A DNA stretch of 5,321 bases from Bacillota bacterium. Lineage in GTDB: Bacteria > Bacillota > Clostridia > Lutisporales > Lutisporaceae. Positions 1 to 4,884 of the stretch are shown piece after piece. Below the pieces are notes generated by a model. It was not told the DNA's origin. It searched no databases and saw only the letters and a program-made list of their open reading frames with translations. The position numbers were made by a program, and so were the translations under genes. The stretch covers positions 1 to 5,321 of the forward strand of contig JAEXXN010000434.1 of NCBI GenBank assembly GCA_023405875.1, read 5' to 3'. Within the stretch, counting starts at the first letter, position 1, and the number at the start of each line of letters is the position of its first letter.

Positions 1-126
1 GAATACTGCCGATCCGAGCTCATCCAGGGTTTCGGTATTCAATGCATTAAGAGCCTTGGGCCTGTTCAAAGTAATAAATGCTATATTATCCTCAACCCTG
101 TATAATATATTTTTATACTCCTCCAT
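1..126 (-). CDS. crt: Crotonase (3-hydroxybutyryl-CoA dehydratase / short-chain enoyl-CoA hydratase), N-terminal fragment
   Basis: Only the first 42 codons are present; the gene runs off the left edge of the window. The protein opens MEEYKNILYRVEDNIAFITL and continues with NRPKALNALN at residues 21-30, the conserved N-terminal signature of clostridial Crt and of the enoyl-CoA hydratase/isomerase superfamily. The oxyanion-hole glycines and catalytic glutamates would lie beyond the edge and cannot be checked. The family interconverts crotonyl-CoA and (S)-3-hydroxybutyryl-CoA in the cytoplasm. The ATG start at 126 is supported by GGGAGGG at 132-138, five bases upstream. It begins 25 bases after the hbd stop, so the two are co-transcribed. 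The position after hbd, and the close match to Crt rather than to long-chain hydratases, favour a butyrate/crotonyl-CoA role. Substrate length cannot be proven from 42 residues. Confidence 0.9.
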   Translation of the reverse strand, partial: MEEYKNILYRVEDNIAFITLNRPKALNALNTETLDELGSAVF

Positions 127-140
127 GATAACCCTCCCAT

Positions 141-155
141 ACTATACTATACTAT
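141..155. repeat. Three tandem copies of the pentamer ACTAT between hbd and crt
   Basis: The plus strand reads ACTAT three times in a row. The repeat covers the hbd TAG stop codon (152-154) and ends just before the crt ribosome binding site. Each copy reads ATAGT on the coding strand, so the short hbd-crt spacer is mostly this repeat. It is a simple microsatellite-like tract with no known function. Confidence 0.7.
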
Positions 156-1003
156 TTGTATTCGTAGAAGCCTTTCCCTGTCTTTCTTCCCAGGTATCCC
201 GCCCTGACCATTTTTTTCAAAAGGGGGCATGGCCTGAACTTCGGGTCTCCATATTCGCTGTACAATACCTCCATGACGGCAAGCAGCACATCAAGACCTA
301 TAAGGTCGGTGAGGGCAAGGGGGCCCATGGGGTGATTGCAGCCGTTGATAAGCGCCTTGTCTATATCCTCAACAGTTGCGATACCTTCATCCAGAAGGTA
401 TATCGCCTCATTCAGCATAGGATCGAGCAGCCTGTTCACTATGAAGCCTGCCTTGTCCTTTGAAACCACAGTGACCTTCCCCATCTTTTCTCCGACCTTC
501 CTGGCAGCCTCCAGGGTCGCCTCAGAGGTAACAAAGCCTACGGTTATTTCCAGAAGCTTCATGACGGGTACGGGGTTGAAATAGTGCATGCCTATGACCC
601 TGTCGGCCCTTTTTGTTGCCGCTCCCAGCTCGGTAATTGAGATAGATGATGTATTGCTTGCTATTATGGTGCCTTCCCCGCATATTTCATCGAGGCTCTT
701 GAATATGCCCTTCTTTATTTCTATATTCTCGCTGGCTGCTTCTATGACGAAGTCACAGGCTGCCGCAGCCTCCAGGCCGGTAGTCGTTTTCAGCCTGACC
801 ATTGCCGCGCTCTTTTCTTCCTGTGACAGCTTTCCCTTGGTCACAAGCCTTGTCAGGTTTTCCTCTATTTTATCCCGGCCTTTTTTTACGGCCTCCTCCG
901 ATATATCCTGCATAATCACATTATAGCCGGCAACTGCTGCTGTCTGAGCAATTCCGGAGCCCATCTGGCCGGCACCGACTACAAACAAGCTGTTAACTTC
1001 CAT
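152..1003 (-). CDS. hbd: 3-hydroxybutyryl-CoA dehydrogenase
   Basis: This cytoplasmic enzyme of 283 residues, the usual length for the bacterial single-domain family, interconverts acetoacetyl-CoA and (S)-3-hydroxybutyryl-CoA with NAD(P)H. The N-terminal Rossmann domain shows the dinucleotide loop GAGQMG at 10-15, followed by GIAQ (17-20) and an acidic residue D33 after the second strand, which usually indicates NADH preference. The catalytic positions known from clostridial Hbd are present: S119 in SNTSS (116-120), H140 in the family signature HYFNPVPVMKLLE (140-152), E152 and N190 in GFIVNR. The C-terminal dimerisation/substrate domain follows and ends with GRKTGKGFYEY. The ATG start has GGAGGAG seven bases upstream (1011-1017). 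It lies between thiolase and crt, the classical partners for acetoacetyl-CoA/crotonyl-CoA conversion. All expected residues are intact. Confidence 0.97.
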   Translation of the reverse strand: MEVNSLFVVGAGQMGSGIAQTAAVAGYNVIMQDISEEAVKKGRDKIEENLTRLVTKGKLSQEEKSAAMVRLKTTTGLEAAAACDFVIEAASENIEIKKGIFKSLDEICGEGTIIASNTSSISITELGAATKRADRVIGMHYFNPVPVMKLLEITVGFVTSEATLEAARKVGEKMGKVTVVSKDKAGFIVNRLLDPMLNEAIYLLDEGIATVEDIDKALINGCNHPMGPLALTDLIGLDVLLAVMEVLYSEYGDPKFRPCPLLKKMVRAGYLGRKTGKGFYEYK

Positions 1004-1029
1004 AACAATGCTCCTCCATTTCCTAATAT

Positions 1030-1057
1030 GATATAATATGCTTTCGCATATTATATC
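1030..1057 (-). promoter_or_regulatory. Stem-loop with GAAA tetraloop upstream of hbd
   Basis: A perfect 12-bp inverted repeat pairs 1030-1041 with 1046-1057. On the transcribed (minus) strand the four-base loop is GAAA closed by a C-G pair, a stable GNRA tetraloop. The stem is AT-rich apart from the closing pairs. No T-run follows, so it is not an intrinsic terminator. It ends 12 bases before the hbd ribosome binding site and could act in mRNA stability, processing or translation of hbd. The structure is directly visible; the role is inference. Confidence 0.6.
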
Positions 1058-1069
1058 CTTTATTTAAGT

Positions 1070-1107
1070 GCCCGTGCGATTTTTTGCTCCGCAAAACGCA
1101 CATGGGC
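1070..1107 (-). promoter_or_regulatory. Long imperfect hairpin just after the thiolase stop codon
   Basis: On the minus strand the arms pair as GCCC/GGGC (1104-1107 with 1070-1073), GTGCG/CGCAC (1097-1101 with 1074-1078) and TTTTGC/GCAAAA (1091-1096 with 1082-1087). This gives 15 bp in all around a GGA loop, interrupted by a 2-base bulge on one side and a 3-base bulge on the other. It starts 12 bases after the thiolase stop. The downstream bases are ACTTAAATAAAGG, with no T-tract, so termination is unlikely. A 3'-end-protecting or processing element for the upstream part of the message is the likeliest role (inference). Confidence 0.55.
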
Positions 1108-1119
1108 GGCTATCATAAA

Positions 1120-2304
1120 TTACTCGCAAAGCTCATACAGTACGGCTATGCCCTGTCCCCCGCCTATGCAAAGGCTGACGATACCGTATTTTACCCCTCT
1201 TCTCCGCATTTCGCTCATCAGGGTAATAGTAAGCCTTGCCCCCGTACAGCCCACAGGATGTCCCAGGGCAATAGCGCCGCCGTTCACATTCACAAGCTCG
1301 GGATCCAGCTCCAGATCCTTGACGCAAGCTGCCGCCTGGGCTGCAAATGCTTCGTTCAGCTCGAACAGTCCTATGTCTTCCTTTTTCAGGCCCGTCCTGT
1401 TCAGCAGCTTCCGTATTGCATATACCGGTGCATAGCCCATTATGGAAGGGTCAACCCCTGCCGAGGCAGAAGCCACATATTTTACTATGGGCTGCAGTCC
1501 CAGCTCCCTTGCTTTATTGCCCGACGTCATTATGACTACTGCGGCTCCGTCATTGATTCCCGAAGCGTTTCCTGCCGTTACCGTACCGCCCGGCTTAAAG
1601 GCGGGCTTCAGCTTTTTAAAATCCTCCATGCTGGGATTTTCCCTGAAGGTCTCATCTATTGCGAAGCTTATAGCCTCTCCTTTTTTCTGTCTCACAGGAA
1701 CAGGCACTATATCCCCGTCGAACCTTCCGGCCTTCCACGCACCGGCTGCAAGAGAATGGCTCCTCAGAGCAAACATATCCTGCATCTCCCGCGTAATACC
1801 GCATTTCTCAGCTACGTTTTCCGCAGTGATCCCCATATGGTAATTCATAAAGGGGTCTACAAGCCCGTCATAGAGCATACCGTCCAGCAGCTCCCCGTTT
1901 CCCATCTTGTAACCGTATCTTGCGCTGCCCAGCAAATAAGGTATTTTGCTCATGGTTTCACAGCCTCCGGCAGCTACTATTTCATTGTCCCCCACCTGTA
2001 TCGATTGGGCTGCCAGGGTTATTGCCTTTAGGCCCGTCCCGCAATTTTTGTTCGGAGTAAATGCAGGTGTCTCAACAGGCAGTCCGGCATATACCGCCGC
2101 CTGTCTTGCAGAGTTTGCCTTTATTCCGGCCTGGAAGTGCGTTCCTATTATAACCTCATCTATCATGCTTCCCTGTATCTCCGACCGCTTCAAAGCCTCT
2201 TTAAGGGCAATCGCTCCAAGCTCCGGCGCGGGAATACCGCTCAGGGTACCTCCGAACCTGCCTGTCGCAGTCCTTGCTCCGCTGACAATTACTACTTCAT
2301 TCAT
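1120..2304 (-). CDS. thlA: Acetyl-CoA acetyltransferase (acetoacetyl-CoA thiolase)
   Basis: A 394-residue thiolase, the usual length of biosynthetic/degradative acetoacetyl-CoA thiolases, interconverting two acetyl-CoA with acetoacetyl-CoA plus CoA. The start MNEVVIVSGARTATGRFGG is the family N-terminus. The nucleophilic cysteine is C88 in NKNCGTGLKA. Other family blocks are VTAGNASGINDGAA (242-254), NEAF (317-320), NGGAIALGHP with H349, and the second catalytic cysteine C379 in SLCIGGGQG. Small departures from the commonest sequence are CGTG where CGSG is usual, and C353 in GHPVGCTG where Ala is usual; neither removes a catalytic residue. The ATG start is supported by AAGGAGGGG at 2311-2319. 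It follows abfD by 32 bases and precedes hbd, so it can cleave or make acetoacetyl-CoA in the same pathway. The symbol is by analogy with clostridial ThlA; atoB would be equally possible. Confidence 0.95.
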   Translation of the reverse strand: MNEVVIVSGARTATGRFGGTLSGIPAPELGAIALKEALKRSEIQGSMIDEVIIGTHFQAGIKANSARQAAVYAGLPVETPAFTPNKNCGTGLKAITLAAQSIQVGDNEIVAAGGCETMSKIPYLLGSARYGYKMGNGELLDGMLYDGLVDPFMNYHMGITAENVAEKCGITREMQDMFALRSHSLAAGAWKAGRFDGDIVPVPVRQKKGEAISFAIDETFRENPSMEDFKKLKPAFKPGGTVTAGNASGINDGAAVVIMTSGNKARELGLQPIVKYVASASAGVDPSIMGYAPVYAIRKLLNRTGLKKEDIGLFELNEAFAAQAAACVKDLELDPELVNVNGGAIALGHPVGCTGARLTITLMSEMRRRGVKYGIVSLCIGGGQGIAVLYELCE

Positions 2305-2336
2305 CCTTAGCCCCTCCTTATCTGAAAAATAGCCTG

Positions 2337-3773
2337 CTATTCTTCAATTTTCGCCAGCTTCCTGGCCAGCTTCTTCTTATGCTCCATGTTGGATTCTCTG
2401 TACAGCATTATCCTCATGGCCTGTGGAGAACCCGCACCATGCATTGATTCGGCAAGTGCCGTACCCCCTGTCATGTTTTCGAGCAGCCTTGCAAGCCTTA
2501 TTCTGTGCTCAGTCGGAATTTTGGGATTTGCCTTCAGGTATTTGTCTATATATTCCTTTGTTTCAGGGCTCTTGTAATCCGCCTCATAAGGAAGCGTCGC
2601 AATAAAGCCTCCTGCAACGTCGTGGGCAAGCCTCGATATTTCATACATGTTCCTTGTGCAGTTGAGCTTGACGGTATTTGCCAGCAGAGTGTTGACGTAA
2701 TATGAGCCGGCAGGAGTCTTGCAGCCTTCACAGGAGCATGCGATGGAACAGTTATACATTGTCTCCGCCAGGTTTATCATTTCAATCAGCTTATCCTTTA
2801 TGTGGGAAACATTGGGTACTCCGTTGAATTCTGCCATAGCGGCGGTTGCACCGATTATCACATCTGCGACTCCCACCTTGCAGCCGCCGTAATTCTGCCT
2901 GTGATATGCGGCAAAGGTTTCCACATACTCCTGTGCATACTGGTATTCACCGCACATGAACACTCTATCCCAGGGTACAAAGACATCATTTAGCACCGTA
3001 AGAGTTTCTCCCCCGACTATTGCATACTCTGAATTACCTGTGTCTATATCCCCTGTAAGCCTTCTCTGGTCATTGGTCTGCCTGCCGAAAATATGGACTA
3101 CGCCCGGTGCATCCACAGGTATGGCAGCAGCAACTGCATAAGCCTCGTCATCAGCCCCCAGGTTGGTAGTCGGAAGAATAAGCATTTCATGGGAATTGGC
3201 CATTCCGGTCTGATGGGCCTTTGCACCCCTTACCACTATTCCGTCCTCTCTTTTTTCAACGATATGAACATAAAGGTCCGGGTCCTCCTGCTGCCCCGGC
3301 TTTTTACTCCTGTCGCCCTTTGGGTCGGTCATGGAGCCCGCAAGCATAAGATCGTTCTCCTGAACATATTCAAGGTACTTTTTGAACCGCTCATGGTAAT
3401 CCGTTCCGCATTCCTGATCGATTTTATAGGTTGTTATAAATGTAGAGTTCATTGCATCAAAGCCGACACATCTCTGGAAGCAGGTGCCGGTTTTCTGCCC
3501 TATCATCCTCAGCATTTTGACTTTCTTCACTAAATCTTCCGTATTCTGGTGTACCGATGTGAACCTGTTGATTTTTTTACCCGTAAGATGCGATGTGGTG
3601 ATCATCAGATCCTCATATTCAGGGTCAAAGGCAAGCTCATAGGTCATAGCCGCAGAATTGACATGAGGCCTTGTCATAGGGTGGTCCACAACGCTCTCGA
3701 TTTTCTCTCCATTGCAGTATATGACCGGATGGAGCTGCCTCAAGCTTTCTAAATACTGTTCCTTCGTTTTCAC
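2337..3773 (-). CDS. abfD: 4-hydroxybutyryl-CoA dehydratase / vinylacetyl-CoA delta-isomerase
   Basis: This protein of 478 residues belongs to the HpaB/AbfD flavoprotein family (acyl-CoA dehydrogenase-like fold). The family enzyme dehydrates 4-hydroxybutyryl-CoA to crotonyl-CoA through a ketyl radical, using FAD and a [4Fe-4S] cluster, and also isomerises vinylacetyl-CoA. The four unusual cluster ligands of the Clostridium aminobutyricum enzyme (C99, C103, H292, C299) match here, shifted by one: C98 and C102 in TCFQRC, and H291 and C298 in HRQNYGGC. Active-site residues implicated there also match: T189 in KAHQTGMANSHEM, E256, Y295 and K299. Aromatic 4-hydroxyphenylacetate hydroxylases of the same family lack the cluster ligands, so the dehydratase call is firm. 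The C-terminus has the conserved TGGTALAESMHGAGSPQAMR (435-454). Translation starts at GTG with GGAGG seven bases upstream. The gene lies 32 bases after the small cysteine-rich gene and 32 before thiolase. Confidence 0.97.
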   Translation of the reverse strand: MKTKEQYLESLRQLHPVIYCNGEKIESVVDHPMTRPHVNSAAMTYELAFDPEYEDLMITTSHLTGKKINRFTSVHQNTEDLVKKVKMLRMIGQKTGTCFQRCVGFDAMNSTFITTYKIDQECGTDYHERFKKYLEYVQENDLMLAGSMTDPKGDRSKKPGQQEDPDLYVHIVEKREDGIVVRGAKAHQTGMANSHEMLILPTTNLGADDEAYAVAAAIPVDAPGVVHIFGRQTNDQRRLTGDIDTGNSEYAIVGGETLTVLNDVFVPWDRVFMCGEYQYAQEYVETFAAYHRQNYGGCKVGVADVIIGATAAMAEFNGVPNVSHIKDKLIEMINLAETMYNCSIACSCEGCKTPAGSYYVNTLLANTVKLNCTRNMYEISRLAHDVAGGFIATLPYEADYKSPETKEYIDKYLKANPKIPTEHRIRLARLLENMTGGTALAESMHGAGSPQAMRIMLYRESNMEHKKKLARKLAKIEE

Positions 3774-3780
3774 AAAATTA

Positions 3781-3785
3781 CCTCC
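3781..3785 (-). promoter_or_regulatory. Ribosome binding site fixing the GTG start of abfD
   Basis: GGAGG on the minus strand lies seven bases before GTG at 3773-3771. No ATG is better placed, and the first residues MKTKEQYLESL fit the family N-terminus, so the GTG start is preferred. Confidence 0.85.
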
Positions 3786-3805
3786 AATATATTGATAAAT
3801 TTAAA

Positions 3806-4096
3806 TCATTCACTGTATTTGGCAATATTTGAATTTACAGATATGATGCGTTCCATTGCCCCGTCGATCTGCTCCGGGCCGCTTATAAGGATGGTTTCAT
3901 ACCTGCCCCTGTAATCATCCTGCTTTATGCAATCAGAACGGCAGCCGCAAATTATCAAAGCTACATCAGGGATCTCATTTTCCATGTACGCCGAAAGCTT
4001 CACTCCGGTCCGGCTTTCGATGATATCTGCAATTGCCCTGCGGTCATAGTTGGGATTACATCCCCCACAATACTTGACCCCCACTCTGATATCCAT
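3806..4096 (-). CDS. Small cysteine-rich protein with CGGCNP and CGCxxxC motifs, function unknown
   Basis: I do not recognise a characterised family. The 96-residue product has no signal peptide or membrane segment and is probably cytoplasmic. After a predicted first beta strand (IRVGVKY, 3-9) comes CGGCNPNYDRR with C10 and C13. A second cluster, ICGCRSDC (49-56), has C50, C52 and C56 after a hydrophobic strand (VALII). A CxxC at the end of the first strand, followed by a helix, resembles thioredoxin-like or SelW/Rdx-type folds, while five cysteines could also bind a metal or Fe-S cluster; both are inference. The ATG at 4096 is preceded by AAGGTGA, which overlaps the TGA of the flavoprotein gene. 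Only four bases separate stop and start, so translation is probably coupled. abfD follows after 32 bases. The reality of the gene is well supported by its binding site, tight packing and patterned cysteines. Confidence 0.85.
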   Translation of the reverse strand: MDIRVGVKYCGGCNPNYDRRAIADIIESRTGVKLSAYMENEIPDVALIICGCRSDCIKQDDYRGRYETILISGPEQIDGAMERIISVNSNIAKYSE

Positions 4097-4100
4097 ATTC

Positions 4101-4862
4101 TCACCTTTTGACCTCTGAACTGCCCGCCTTGATATTTTTTTCTATCATTCCGTCCCACATCCTGTTGTTGATTTTCAGAAAGTCCCCGGGGCTTTCCATT
4201 ATGGGCTGCTGCGCCTTTTCCAGCGTTTCCGGGGCTATCGAGAGGTTCTTTATAAACTCTCCGCCGCATTTCTCCATCCCTTCCAGGACCTCATTTATCC
4301 CGGCTTCATATTTCTTCACATATGAAAGCGAGTGGGCCTCGGGCCTCAGCAGTTGTCCCAGAAAGTCCATGCTGAAGTTATGGGATATCCGCCTGAAGGT
4401 TTGCAGCAACGCATCAAACTGCTGAAGCTCAGGCATAGCGCAGGTGCTTATGACAAACAGGGCTTTGGGCTTTCCGCTCCTTGCCCTGTGCCTGACCCAG
4501 ACACCGTCATATTCAAAATATGGTTCCATGGCAGGCAGCAGCCTTTCCCATGCCTTTTTCATGTATGAGGACATTGAGTCTATATAGACCGGTGTTGCCG
4601 CTATAATGACATCAGAGCTTCTGAATTCCTCAATTATCTGTTGCATATCGTCCTTAATGCAGCAGATCCCGGGAGTCCTCACCCAGCAGCCGAAACAGCC
4701 CCTGCATTCTTCTATGGCCCTGCCGGCAAGGTATTCAATACGTATCTCAGCAGAGGGATCAGCGTTTTTCATACCTTTTATGAAACGGTCTGTTACCATT
4801 CCGGTGATCCCCTTATCCTGCCTGAAGCTTCCCTGCAATATGAGCAGACGCACCCGCCTCAC
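4101..4862 (-). CDS. Iron-sulfur flavoprotein, NADPH-dependent FMN reductase (flavodoxin-like) family
   Basis: A protein of up to 253 residues with a flavodoxin-like fold. The first strand VRLLILQGSFRQDKG (4-18) ends in the loop that binds FMN phosphate in this family. Next comes a compact cysteine motif, C53-x2-C56-x2-C59-x7-C67 (C68 adjacent), in ECRGCFGCW...CCIKDDM. This resembles the CX2CX2CX4-7C motif that holds the [4Fe-4S] cluster of Methanosarcina Isf. SSDVIIAATPVYIDSMSSYMKKAWERL (82-108) is the flavin-contacting segment typical of Isf/FMN reductases. Isf proteins pass electrons from ferredoxin or NAD(P)H to various acceptors; the partner here is unknown. The C-terminus from about 160 is longer than minimal family members and unassigned. 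The start is GTG: the one at 4862 gives MRRVRL, while a GTG at 4853 has a better-spaced GAGGTGA and would shorten the protein by three residues. The gene is 22 bases downstream of the oxidoreductase beta gene. Confidence 0.87.
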   Translation of the reverse strand: MRRVRLLILQGSFRQDKGITGMVTDRFIKGMKNADPSAEIRIEYLAGRAIEECRGCFGCWVRTPGICCIKDDMQQIIEEFRSSDVIIAATPVYIDSMSSYMKKAWERLLPAMEPYFEYDGVWVRHRARSGKPKALFVISTCAMPELQQFDALLQTFRRISHNFSMDFLGQLLRPEAHSLSYVKKYEAGINEVLEGMEKCGGEFIKNLSIAPETLEKAQQPIMESPGDFLKINNRMWDGMIEKNIKAGSSEVKR

Positions 4863-4865
4863 CTC
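4859..4865 (-). promoter_or_regulatory. Shine-Dalgarno GAGGTGA that bears on the flavoprotein start
   Basis: GAGGTGA on the minus strand overlaps the GTG at 4862 and lies five bases before a second in-frame GTG at 4853-4851. The 4862 start has only AGGA (4867-4870) at a four-base spacing. The second GTG is therefore the better-supported start, giving MRLLILQGSFRQ, a normal family N-terminus. Confidence 0.5.
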
Positions 4866-4884
4866 TTCCTTTCCATTTTGCTTG

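Noticed and set aside
1050..1055. TATAAT on the minus strand as a -10 box for an internal hbd promoter
   Set aside because: The hexamer lies inside the perfect inverted repeat of an AT-rich stem. The sequence 17 bases upstream (CGCACG) does not resemble TTGACA, and there is no extended -10 TG. Chance match is likelier, though an internal start was not tested.
1030..1107. Rho-independent terminator between thiolase and hbd
   Set aside because: Both hairpins lack a downstream T-tract on the transcribed strand, and the next bases are A-rich. Termination is not supported.
1084..2031. Long plus-strand open frame of 315 codons antisense to thiolase
   Set aside because: It needs a TTG start, has no convincing ribosome binding site, and its translation is rich in His, Cys, Tyr and Arg with no family resemblance. 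It is the shadow of a thiolase gene with all its conserved motifs.
3093..3533. Plus-strand open frame antisense to abfD
   Set aside because: It lies wholly within the abfD coding region, which carries every cluster ligand, and the translated product shows no recognisable domain. It is a shadow frame.
3785..3794. Palindrome CAATATATTG in front of abfD as an operator
   Set aside because: It is a 10-base AT-rich palindrome next to the ribosome binding site in a 32-base spacer. That is short enough to arise by chance, and there is no second copy or promoter nearby.
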